Below, piece after piece: positions 22,013 through 28,862 of a DNA stretch of 35,366 bases. The DNA is taken from NCBI GenBank assembly GCA_020852375.1, contig JADZAY010000017.1, positions 1-35,366 on the forward strand, in the 5' to 3' direction. A program made the position numbers and the translations under genes. This stretch comes from Candidatus Yanofskyibacteriota bacterium. GTDB lineage: Bacteria; Patescibacteriota; Minisyncoccia; 2-02-FULL-40-12; GWA2-44-9. Every line of letters begins with the position of its first letter. Within the stretch, counting starts at the first letter, position 1. A model generated the notes under the pieces. It was given only the letters and a program-made list of their open reading frames with translations. It ran no database searches and was not told the origin of the DNA.

Positions 22013-22922
22013 GGACAGGCCATTTCTTCAAACGCCCGAATGGCTGGCATTTCAGAAGTCGCTGGGTCGCACGGTATGGCGGCTTGATGACGGCTTCGTG
22101 AAGGCGAACATCATCCGGCACGATGTCCGGTTCGGACAGAACTTCTTGTATGTGCCGTACGGGCCCGAGCTGAATCTCGATCTTGCGACCGAAGGTCTTC
22201 GGAACGAGATTCGGCACTTCACGGCGTTCCTCAAGGGACTTGCTCGCCAGCAGAAAAGCATGTTTGTGAAGCTTGAGCCGACGCACGATATGGTCGTCGA
22301 GCTTTTTATGCGCAACGGAATGCGCCTCCGAAAATCAAAGCGGCATATGCAGCCCATGTTCACAGTGGTCGCCGATCTCACGCAGACCGAGGATCAGCTG
22401 CTCGATGCGTTACATCACAAGCACCGCTACAATATCAATCTTGCCGAACGCAAAGGGGTGACCGTTGAGGAATCTCGCGATGCCGGAGCGTTCTGGAAGA
22501 TGCTCGAGCAAACCGCCGAACGCGATCTGTTTCGGACGCACGGAGCGCACTACTACCAGAAACTACTCACCGCTTTCGCCGCTCCGGATGGCGCACTGCG
22601 GACGCGACTCTTCTTTGCGCTCCATGGCGGCAGGCCGGTGGCGGGAGTGCTGATGATGGAGCACGGGAAGACGGTGTCGTATGTGCACGGCGCGTCCGAT
22701 CGCGAGCATCGCGCGCTCATGGCGCCTCACCTTCTGCACTGGGCGCTCATGCGGCAGTACAAAGCGCAGGGGTTCAAGTGGTATGACTTCTGGGGCATTG
22801 ATTCTCAGAAGTGGCCCGGCGTAACCCGCTTCAAACTCGGTTTCGGAGCGAAGCTTATCGAGTACCCCGGCTCGTTCGACTATGTGGTCCGTCCGTTCTG
22901 GACCTGGGCCTACAATCTGTAG
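22011..22922 (+). CDS. FemAB-family peptidyltransferase (peptidoglycan bridge type)
   Basis: FemX/A/B proteins add amino acids from aminoacyl-tRNA to the peptidoglycan precursor side chain in the cytoplasm. The 303-aa protein starts FLQTPEWLAFQKSLG, the family's usual opening, and contains KSMFVKLEPTHD, LDALHHKHRYNINLAERKGVTVEE, and the GNAT-fold C-terminal half with RPVAGVLMMEHGKTVSYVHGASD and APHLLHWALMRQYKAQGFKWYDFWGID, all typical. I use the ATG at 22011, four bases after the leader ORF; no good ribosome site is present. The added amino acid cannot be read from sequence. The Mur ligase gene follows by 23 bases. Confidence 0.88.
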   Translation: MDRPFLQTPEWLAFQKSLGRTVWRLDDGFVKANIIRHDVRFGQNFLYVPYGPELNLDLATEGLRNEIRHFTAFLKGLARQQKSMFVKLEPTHDMVVELFMRNGMRLRKSKRHMQPMFTVVADLTQTEDQLLDALHHKHRYNINLAERKGVTVEESRDAGAFWKMLEQTAERDLFRTHGAHYYQKLLTAFAAPDGALRTRLFFALHGGRPVAGVLMMEHGKTVSYVHGASDREHRALMAPHLLHWALMRQYKAQGFKWYDFWGIDSQKWPGVTRFKLGFGAKLIEYPGSFDYVVRPFWTWAYNL

Positions 22923-22930
22923 AGATTTCG

Positions 22931-22939
22931 TGGTACGGT
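22931..22939 (+). promoter_or_regulatory. extended -10 promoter for the Mur ligase
   Basis: TGGTACGGT; the ATG is exactly 7 bases after it, so a leaderless transcript is predicted in addition to any read-through from femAB. Confidence 0.55.
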
Positions 22940-22945
22940 GCGGCC

Positions 22946-24235
22946 ATGTTCAAAGAGGGAATACTTGATACAACGCTCCGTGCCATCAAACGCTTCATTC
23001 CGAAGCGGCTCTTTGCGCTCGGCGCACGGATCTATCATCCGCTCCTCGCCTGGACGGGCGCTCTCCGCTACGGATTCCCGTCGCGCAAGCTCACGGTCAT
23101 CGGTGTGACGGGTACTAAGGGAAAGAGCACAGTCGTGTATCTCACGACAAAACTCCTGGAGGGTTCGGGACATCCCGTCGCCGCGATCGGCTCACTGGGA
23201 TACAAGATCCGTGATCGCGAGTGGCCGAACACGCTCAAGATGACCATGCCGGGTCGTTGGAAGGTGCAGCGGTTCTTGCGCCAAGCGGTGCGGGCCGGAT
23301 GCACGCACGTGGTCATGGAGGTTCCCAGCGAGGGACTTGCGCAGGGACGGCACCTGGGCGTTCGCTTTGACTGCGCAGTGTTCACGAATCTGCACCCTGA
23401 GCACATCGAGGCGCACGGCAGTTTCGAGCGCTATCGGGATGCAAAAGGGATACTGTTCGCTGCAACCTCCACTACGCACATTTTGAATGCCGACGACGAG
23501 CATGCGGTGTTCTACGGACAGTACGCGGCGCGGCGGAAACTGTTCTATGGCATCACGGCCGGAGAGATGCGCGCCAGCGACCTCGATGTCCACCCCGATC
23601 GCGTGTCGTTCAACGTGTATGGAACGCGGTTCGACCTAAAGCTCGGGGGCAGGTTCAATGTTTCCAATGCGCTTGCCGCGCTTGCGGTGGGGGCGATGTA
23701 CGGCGTTGATCTTCCGACGGCGAAGCCGATCTTGGAGCGCATCACGGAGATTCCGGGGCGCTTGCAGTGGCTGCAGCACGAGCCGTTCGGTGTGGTCGTT
23801 GATTATGCGCACACTCCCGACTCCCTGCGTGCCGTGTACGAATCACTGAAGCCGTCCGCAGAAGGCGCGCGGCTCATTGCTGTTCTTGGAGCGGCAGGCG
23901 GCGGACGTGATGTCTGGAAGCGCAAAGAGTTCGGGGCGCTCGCGGAGCGCTACTGCGACCGCGTCATCCTGACGAACGAAGACCCCTATGATGAAAACCC
24001 TGAGCGGATCGTGGAGGATATCGCCGCGGGCATTTCGGGTCCCTCGCAGAACGCAAAAGTTGTACGCGAGATGGACCGGAAGCTTGCCATTGAGCGGGCG
24101 CTTGCGGAGGCGAAAGCGGGCGACGTGGTGGTTATTACCGGGAAGGGGTCCGAAACGAGCATGGCGCTGGCTGGCGGGAAAAAGATCCCGTGGTCCGATA
24201 CCGATATCGTTCGCGCCGCACTCGCACGCCGTTGA
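22946..24235 (+). CDS. murE: Mur ligase, MurE-like (UDP-MurNAc-tripeptide synthetase)
   Basis: Mur ligases join an amino acid to the UDP-MurNAc peptide with ATP; MurE adds the third residue. The P-loop is VTGTKGKSTVVYLTTKLL, the central domain shows EVPSEGLAQGRHLGVRFDCAVFTNLHPEHIEAHGSFERYRDAKGILF, very close to the MurE pattern, and the C-terminal domain has VVDYAHTPDSLRAV and VITGKGSE. The substrate loop reads NEDPYDENP instead of DNPR, the motif that reads meso-diaminopimelate, so the third amino acid may differ. At 429 aa it lacks part of the N-terminal uridine-binding domain (usual length ~490), so another Mur-type substrate cannot be excluded. Confidence 0.8.
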   Translation: MFKEGILDTTLRAIKRFIPKRLFALGARIYHPLLAWTGALRYGFPSRKLTVIGVTGTKGKSTVVYLTTKLLEGSGHPVAAIGSLGYKIRDREWPNTLKMTMPGRWKVQRFLRQAVRAGCTHVVMEVPSEGLAQGRHLGVRFDCAVFTNLHPEHIEAHGSFERYRDAKGILFAATSTTHILNADDEHAVFYGQYAARRKLFYGITAGEMRASDLDVHPDRVSFNVYGTRFDLKLGGRFNVSNALAALAVGAMYGVDLPTAKPILERITEIPGRLQWLQHEPFGVVVDYAHTPDSLRAVYESLKPSAEGARLIAVLGAAGGGRDVWKRKEFGALAERYCDRVILTNEDPYDENPERIVEDIAAGISGPSQNAKVVREMDRKLAIERALAEAKAGDVVVITGKGSETSMALAGGKKIPWSDTDIVRAALARR

Positions 24236-24274
24236 GATGGTGCCGAGGGGAACCGTTGCCCGCACTGATGTGTG

Positions 24275-24283
24275 TGGTATGCT
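24275..24283 (+). promoter_or_regulatory. extended -10 promoter for thyX
   Basis: TGGTATGCT, with TTGCCC 16 bases before TATGCT. A leader of ~24 nt carries GAGGTGA. Confidence 0.6.
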
Positions 24284-24313
24284 CGCTCGGCACATTCACA
24301 AACGAGGTGATAC

Positions 24314-25204
24314 ATGTTGCCTAAGATCGATGCGGCGGTTCATCAGACAGCTTCCGGAACCCAATACCTGCGCGAGGCTGGCGTGATCATGATCGCGCGG
24401 CCGCATGTCGATATTTCCGGCATCGGGGAGTTCCTCGGGGGATTTGATCCTTCGCTGGGGTATCCGGTGTATTTGGATGATCCGACACAGCTACCTCCCG
24501 CTGAGCTGCTGAGCAAGTTCGCAGGGCAGGTCTGTTACATGAGCTTTGATGCGAAGCGGACGCTCCACGCGCAAGCAGCGGTGTACTTCGACGGAAGGCC
24601 GGGTAAATCCGGGACCGGCATCAAAGGACAGAAGCACGGCTCGGTGCTCGAGCATCCAAGCTTTTCGTTCCTTACCTATGGCGTGTCCCGATCGCTTACG
24701 CATGAGCTGGTCCGTCACCGTGCGGGGTGCGCATACTCACAGCTGAGCCAGCGCTACGTTGGCGGCAAGATGCTTCGATTCGTTGAGCGACCCGAATACG
24801 TCGGCGATCCGTTTCTGCACGACCTGTTCGAGCGACGTATCGACCGGGCATACGCCGAGTATGAAGGGATCACGGGGCATCTCACGGAGCTGCAGGCAGC
24901 CGGAGGGCGGGGCATCCTTTCTGCCGAAGCGAAGACCGAGCTGCGCAAGAAGGTCCGTCAGGCTGCGCGATCAATCCTTCCCAACGAGACCGAAACGGTC
25001 CTCGTGGTGACCGGGAACGTGCGGGCCTGGAGGCACATCTTGGAAATGCGCGCATCGGAGCACGCGGAGACCGAGATCCGTGCGTGGGCGATGCGAGTCT
25101 ACCGGTGTCTCGTACAAGAGGCACCGCTTCTGTTCGGCGACTACCAGGTCGTCGATCTTCCGGATGGCACCCAAGCTCTGTCGACGCCGTATCCGAAGGT
25201 GTAG
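24314..25204 (+). CDS. thyX: FAD-dependent thymidylate synthase
   Basis: ThyX makes dTMP from dUMP using methylene-tetrahydrofolate and reduced FAD. The diagnostic motif is RHRAGCAYSQLSQRY, the RHRxxSxxxxSxR flavin/dUMP site, preceded by SVLEHPSFSFLTYGVSR as in the family, and the C-terminal NVRAWRHILEMRASEHAETEIR also matches. At 296 aa it is longer than the ~220-aa typical enzyme, mostly through an N-terminal extension of ~60 residues. In the motif the first serine is replaced (AGCAYS), a common variation. ATG at 24314 is preceded by GAGGTGA. No ThyA is seen in the window. Confidence 0.92.
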   Translation: MLPKIDAAVHQTASGTQYLREAGVIMIARPHVDISGIGEFLGGFDPSLGYPVYLDDPTQLPPAELLSKFAGQVCYMSFDAKRTLHAQAAVYFDGRPGKSGTGIKGQKHGSVLEHPSFSFLTYGVSRSLTHELVRHRAGCAYSQLSQRYVGGKMLRFVERPEYVGDPFLHDLFERRIDRAYAEYEGITGHLTELQAAGGRGILSAEAKTELRKKVRQAARSILPNETETVLVVTGNVRAWRHILEMRASEHAETEIRAWAMRVYRCLVQEAPLLFGDYQVVDLPDGTQALSTPYPKV

Positions 25205-25210
25205 TGTTTT

Positions 25211-25244
25211 GCCCTGTGCATCGCGCCGATGCGCAGGGCTTTTT
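25211..25244 (+). terminator. intrinsic terminator of thyX
   Basis: Long stem GCCCTG-GCATCG / CGATGC-CAGGGC followed by TTTTTGACTTTTTT. Confidence 0.9.
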
Positions 25245-25261
25245 GACTTTTTTGTTCCGTG

Positions 25262-25270
25262 TGGTACCGT
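25262..25270 (+). promoter_or_regulatory. extended -10 promoter
   Basis: TGGTACCGT upstream of the 165-aa orphan; it excludes the ORF-track start at 25259. Confidence 0.5.
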
Positions 25271-25297
25271 CGCGGCAGTTCCCACCACGGAGGGAGC

Positions 25298-25795
25298 GTG
25301 CGACAACCGAAGCGGCACTTCCCGTATCATGCGAAGACCGCCGTATACCTCGATGCGAATGTCGGATTACTGAAGCCGTGTCGAAACGGATGCGTCCGCG
25401 ATCAGCGTTATATGTGCATTCATCGGTTTGGGCCGAGTGTGTACGTGATCGCCCAGCAGGATCGTATCGCCTTCACCCGCCTTTCCGACCTCCAGGTCAT
25501 CCTCGATTTTTTGCACGTCATCACCGCGCGGTGGAAGAACGGTGCCACGGGGGTGTGGGGTCGGCGGTATGTGATCCTGACGTACGACCGAGGATTCCTC
25601 AAAAGTGCTGAACGCGAGTATCGGCAGCGGGGAAACACCCGAAAACTTCAGCTCCGGTTCACGCACAATAGCGCGGTGTACGCGCTCAAAGGGTTTCCCT
25701 GGGAGATCGCGATCGAAGTGCAGGCACTTCCCGCGGTGAGGGCTCACGATGATCGGCACGATGCCGCCCTCTACACGCTCATGCACCTTAGCTAG
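25298..25795 (+). CDS. hypothetical protein, 165 aa, possibly RNase H-like
   Basis: Unrecognised. GTG at 25298 follows GGAGGGA, and the upstream bases hold the promoter. The protein has alternating strands and helices with conserved-looking acidic sites: TAVYLDANVG near the start, VILTYDRGFLKSAER in the middle, and RAHDDRHDAALYTLMH at the end. Such a spread of Asp residues would suit an RNase H-like or PIN-like nuclease, but I cannot show the fold. Two cysteines (KPCRNGCVRDQRYMC has three in total) lie near residue 33. It is monocistronic, with terminators on both sides. Confidence 0.68.
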   Translation: MRQPKRHFPYHAKTAVYLDANVGLLKPCRNGCVRDQRYMCIHRFGPSVYVIAQQDRIAFTRLSDLQVILDFLHVITARWKNGATGVWGRRYVILTYDRGFLKSAEREYRQRGNTRKLQLRFTHNSAVYALKGFPWEIAIEVQALPAVRAHDDRHDAALYTLMHLS

Positions 25796-25798
25796 TGT

Positions 25799-25826
25799 GC
25801 CACCCCATCACTGGGGTGGTTTTTTA
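25799..25826 (+). terminator. intrinsic terminator
   Basis: CCACCCC-ATCACT-GGGGTGG followed by six T residues, a few bases after the stop. Confidence 0.9.
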
Positions 25827-25869
25827 CCCGGCGATGCCCTATTGTTACCTTGTCGTGGGTGTGGTCGTA

Positions 25870-25875
25870 TATACT
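25870..25875 (+). promoter_or_regulatory. -10 box for the cupredoxin-like gene
   Basis: TATACT, predicted leader of ~9 nt; no ribosome site follows. Confidence 0.5.
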
Positions 25876-25891
25876 TGGTATTCCCAAGACC

Positions 25892-26350
25892 ATGGATCCC
25901 GTTGCCATTCTTGCAGCACGCCGGAGCGAGCCGAGCGAGCGTCACGAGCGCCCGCATTTCTGGCCGCTCATTTTGTTTGTGCTGGTCCTCTTGGCGGTCG
26001 CGGTCACAACCCTTGGCGAGCCAGCCCCAGCGCCTCAGGAGTCTCCGACGCCGTCGGTGACGGAAGAGCGCGAACCGCGGGTATATGTGGTGAGCTATCG
26101 TTTCGGGGTGTTCAGTCCTACGAACCTTCGCATCCATGCCGGCGACACCGTGCGGTGGCGCAATGATGGGGCGCTCCCGATCCGTGTTGTGGCGCAGCTT
26201 CGGGCGGGGCGTCGGGTGCCCGAGTTTGATAGCGTTGGAACGATCCCCCCGGACGGCTATTTCAGTTATACATTCGCGACTCCCGGCGTGTTCGGATACT
26301 ACAATCCCTCTTCGGAGGCGAGCGAGACCGGAGTTATCATCGTGCGGTAA
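25892..26350 (+). CDS. membrane-anchored cupredoxin-fold protein without copper ligands
   Basis: One N-terminal helix (HFWPLILFVLVLLAVAVTTLG), a Pro-rich spacer (EPAPAPQESPTPSV), then a ~90-residue plastocyanin-like domain: YRFGVFSPTNLRIHAGDTVRWRNDGALPIRVVAQ, then IPPDGYFSYTFATPGVFGYYNPS. This is the cupredoxin pattern (V-x-x-GDTVxWxN ... F-x-x-PGxFxYxC). However, the usual copper ligands are missing: PIRVV replaces the P-H-T/N-V histidine, and GYYNPSSEASETG has no Cys, His or Met. It is probably a structural or binding domain on the cell surface, not an electron carrier. ATG at 25892 is the start. Function unknown. Confidence 0.78.
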   Translation: MDPVAILAARRSEPSERHERPHFWPLILFVLVLLAVAVTTLGEPAPAPQESPTPSVTEEREPRVYVVSYRFGVFSPTNLRIHAGDTVRWRNDGALPIRVVAQLRAGRRVPEFDSVGTIPPDGYFSYTFATPGVFGYYNPSSEASETGVIIVR

Positions 26351-26361
26351 ACCTTGCCTCG

Positions 26362-26370
26362 TGGCATACT
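26362..26370 (+). promoter_or_regulatory. extended -10 promoter, leaderless
   Basis: TGGCATACT; the GTG start codon is exactly 7 bases after the box. Confidence 0.6.
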
Positions 26371-26376
26371 AGAAGG

Positions 26377-27213
26377 GTGGTAGACCCTCGATTTCGCACA
26401 CTCGCATACAGCCTCCTTCTTTACGCCTGCACCATCGCGCTTGCGCTGTCGGCAGCATGGCGGCACGTGATCGCTCCCTCGGTGAGCGCCGGAGTCGGGC
26501 CGCTCGAGCTTACGTGGGAGAGCGCTATCATTTTCTTAGTCGTTTTCGTGCTCTTCACGACCGTGATGGTGCGTTTTGTTCGCGCCGCACACGTGTCGCT
26601 CTCCTTTTTTCTGGTCATCGCGCTCGTCGCGGGCACGCAGTTCATTCTCTCCGCGTGGGTTCGGTGGCCGTTCGATATCATCGGGGCCGTCGCGGTTGCC
26701 GCGCTCGCGTGGTTATGGCCGCGGGTCGCGGTGCATGACTTCGCGGTCATGGTGGGTATCGGAGGCATTGCGGCGGTGCTCGGACTCTCGCTTACGCCAT
26801 TGACCGCAAGCATCCTGCTCGCCGCGCTTTCCATCTACGACATCATCTCTGTATATCGTACGCGGCACATGATCGCGCTTGCCGATCGCATGCTCGAGTC
26901 GGGCGCGATCTTCGGGTTTCTGGTCCCGGCGAATTTCTCCGGATTTTTCACGCGCCGTGACGATGCATTGCGTACGCGCATGGTCATGATGCTCGGATCC
27001 GGGGATATCGGTCTCCCGCTCGTGCTGGCGACATCGGCGGTCAGCCAGTCCATCGGCGCCGCGGTGCTCGTTTCCGGGTTCGCGCTGTGCGGGGTGTCCC
27101 TGATGCATTGGCTGTTCTCGCATCAGCGGCGTCCAATGCCTATGGCGGCGCTCCCGCCTATCGCAGCGCTTTCGATACTCGGATATGTCGTTGCGGTGGC
27201 GGCGGGGATATAA
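26377..27213 (+). CDS. presenilin/SPP-type intramembrane aspartyl protease
   Basis: About eight or nine membrane helices with the two active-site motifs of presenilin and signal-peptide peptidase: LSIYDIISVY (Tyr154-Asp155) and MLGSGDIGLPL (Gly207-Ser-Gly-Asp210), and a C-terminal AALPP (257-261) where the PAL motif is expected. This is the arrangement of archaeal PSH (DUF1119) proteases, which cut membrane-embedded peptides. All catalytic residues are present. GTG start at the predicted transcription start. The 3' end supplies the TATAAT of the next gene (27227). Its substrate is unknown; the adjacent single-helix cupredoxin-fold protein is a candidate only by proximity. Confidence 0.82.
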   Translation: MVDPRFRTLAYSLLLYACTIALALSAAWRHVIAPSVSAGVGPLELTWESAIIFLVVFVLFTTVMVRFVRAAHVSLSFFLVIALVAGTQFILSAWVRWPFDIIGAVAVAALAWLWPRVAVHDFAVMVGIGGIAAVLGLSLTPLTASILLAALSIYDIISVYRTRHMIALADRMLESGAIFGFLVPANFSGFFTRRDDALRTRMVMMLGSGDIGLPLVLATSAVSQSIGAAVLVSGFALCGVSLMHWLFSHQRRPMPMAALPPIAALSILGYVVAVAAGI

Positions 27214-27214
27214 T
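27209..27214 (+). promoter_or_regulatory. -10 box within the end of the protease gene
   Basis: TATAAT overlaps the TAA stop; GAGGGTGA follows as ribosome site for the hydrolase gene. Confidence 0.5.
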
Positions 27215-27226
27215 GAGGGTGAACGC

Positions 27227-28594
27227 ATGAAGCTCACATTCTACGGAGGGGCGACACATGTGACCGGAGCGAACTACCTTCTGGAAGCCGGTGGTCTGCG
27301 CATACTTGTGGACTGCGGCATGATCCAGGGCTCTCGGTACAGCGACGAGATGAACGCCGAGCCGCTCGGGTACGACGCCGCATCCGTCGACTATCTTTTC
27401 GTTACTCATAGCCACGTTGATCATATTGGCCGCATCCCGAAGTTGTATCGCGAAGGATTTCGCGGCGTGATCTATGCGAGCGAGCCGACGGCCGCCATCA
27501 CCGCGGTCGCTTTGCCGGACACACTGGACAAGATTGTTTCCGAAGCCAAAGCGTGCGATTGTGCGCCGCTCTATGACCGCAACGACATGGAGGGAGCGCT
27601 CGCGCTCATGCGCGGCGTGCCGTATCGCCAGCGTCTTCGCCTGAGCCACGCGGTAACGGTCGAGGGGCATGATTCCGGGCATGTGCTTGGTTCGACGGCA
27701 TGGGAGTTCACGATCGAAGATCAGGGCGTGCGGCGACGCATTGTGTTTCCGGGAGATATCGGGAATCCGCCCTCAACGCTTCTGCAGGATATCGACTATG
27801 TCCGCGGTGTCGATTACATGCTCGTCGAGTCGGCGTACGGAAGCAGAATCCACGAAGCGCGTTCGGAGCGACGGCAGATGCTTCTCGACGTGATCCGCGA
27901 GACCTACGACCGGAAGGGGGTGCTGATGATTCCGTCCTTCGCGGTCGAGCGAACCCAAGAGCTGATGCTGGAGCTCGATACACTCTTCGAGGCGGGCGAT
28001 CTTCCGAAGATGCCGGTATTCGTCGACTCGCCGCTCGCGATCGATATCACGAAGGTATACGGCCGCTTCTCGTCGTACTTCAATGCCGAGGCGCGAGAGA
28101 TCCTCAAAGACAACCGGGGTATCTTTCAATTCCCGTGGCTCACGTTCACGCCATCCGTGCCGGAATCGAAGCACATCAACGACGTTCCCGCGCCGAAGAT
28201 CGTTGTTGCGGGGAGCGGTATGAGCCAGGGCGGCCGCATCCTTCACCACGAGAGTCGCTACCTCCCGGACAATCGCAACACCATTCTATTCATCGGCTAC
28301 CAGGTCGAGGGGTCGCTGGGGCGACGCATCAGGGATGGCGCGAAGGATGTGACCATCTTCGGGAACCATATCCCGGTGCGGTGCCACATGCGTACGATCG
28401 GGGCGTACTCCGCTCACGCCGATCAGAACGGGCTCATTGAGTATATTCGGCAGGCGAACCAAGGCGACTCGCTGAAGAAGTGCTTCGTAGTCCAGGGGGA
28501 GGAGGATGCCGCTCAGACACTTGCCGATCGTGCTCGGCAAGAGCTGAAAGTTGATGCCGTTGTGCCGCGGTTGGGTGAGAGCTTCGAGCTCTAG
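27227..28594 (+). CDS. metallo-beta-lactamase fold, beta-CASP RNase-type hydrolase
   Basis: The zinc site reads THSHVDHIGR (His61, His63, Asp65, His66), with GHDSGHVLGS and FPGDIGNP as the following metal ligands. The middle region with the beta-CASP segment contains LMIPSFAVERTQELMLELDTL and VFVDSPLAIDITKVY, and the end has VAGSGMSQGGRILHH and GAYSAHADQNGLIEY, the beta-CASP histidines. Such enzymes (Ysh1/CPSF73-like, MBL RNases) cleave RNA. At 455 aa it matches the bacterial MBL/beta-CASP exonucleases, but it lacks the RNase J C-terminal domain. ATG at 27227 is preceded by GAGGGTGA; the ORF-track start lies inside the upstream gene. Confidence 0.88.
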   Translation: MKLTFYGGATHVTGANYLLEAGGLRILVDCGMIQGSRYSDEMNAEPLGYDAASVDYLFVTHSHVDHIGRIPKLYREGFRGVIYASEPTAAITAVALPDTLDKIVSEAKACDCAPLYDRNDMEGALALMRGVPYRQRLRLSHAVTVEGHDSGHVLGSTAWEFTIEDQGVRRRIVFPGDIGNPPSTLLQDIDYVRGVDYMLVESAYGSRIHEARSERRQMLLDVIRETYDRKGVLMIPSFAVERTQELMLELDTLFEAGDLPKMPVFVDSPLAIDITKVYGRFSSYFNAEAREILKDNRGIFQFPWLTFTPSVPESKHINDVPAPKIVVAGSGMSQGGRILHHESRYLPDNRNTILFIGYQVEGSLGRRIRDGAKDVTIFGNHIPVRCHMRTIGAYSAHADQNGLIEYIRQANQGDSLKKCFVVQGEEDAAQTLADRARQELKVDAVVPRLGESFEL

Positions 28595-28631
28595 TCGGTC
28601 TCTCTCCGCTCCCGCTCCGTTTTATGCGCAG

Positions 28632-28773
28632 CCTCCCCGCCGCCATGCGCCTCGCCGCAATGCTTCGGAGGGCCGAGGGCTTGGTTCTGCCGAGGCCCGA
28701 GAACTCAAGGACGCCGGCGGCCGCAGGAGCCGACGGATGTCCGGTTGCGGCGAGGTGCGCGGTGGCGGGGAGG
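28632..28773. repeat. structured GC-rich palindromic element, copy B
   Basis: Arms 28632-28641 (CCTCCCCGCC) and 28764-28773 (GGCGGGGAGG) pair, and inside them CCTCGCCGCAA (28650-28660) pairs with TTGCGGCGAGG (28745-28755); an inner CTTG-GTTCT / AGAAC-CAAG hairpin adds a branch. No ORF is supported between 28595 and 28862. It resembles copies A and C in design and shares a CGCTCCCGCTC motif just outside (28607), but the arms differ in sequence. Confidence 0.6.
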
Positions 28774-28796
28774 GGCATACCGATTTCCTTTCTTGC

Positions 28797-28823
28797 TTAG
28801 CACTCTATTGCATCGAGTGCTAT
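28797..28823 (+). promoter_or_regulatory. CIRCE operator (HrcA site)
   Basis: TTAGCACTC, nine bases, GAGTGCTAT, matching the CIRCE consensus TTAGCACTC-N9-GAGTGCTAA at 17 of 18 arm positions. It lies across the -35 and spacer of the lon promoter, where bound HrcA would block RNA polymerase. HrcA releases the site on heat or unfolded-protein stress. Confidence 0.93.
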
Positions 28824-28836
28824 TTTTTGCTATTCT
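28808..28836 (+). promoter_or_regulatory. promoter of lon
   Basis: TTGCAT, 17-bp spacer, TATTCT; the -35 is inside the CIRCE loop. Transcription from near 28843. Confidence 0.75.
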
Positions 28837-28862
28837 TACCCAAAGCGTATCTACGATACCCT

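Noticed and set aside
28551-28862. N-terminal extension of lon in the ORF track
   Set aside because: Covers element B, CIRCE and the promoter; lon homology starts at the ATG at 28863.
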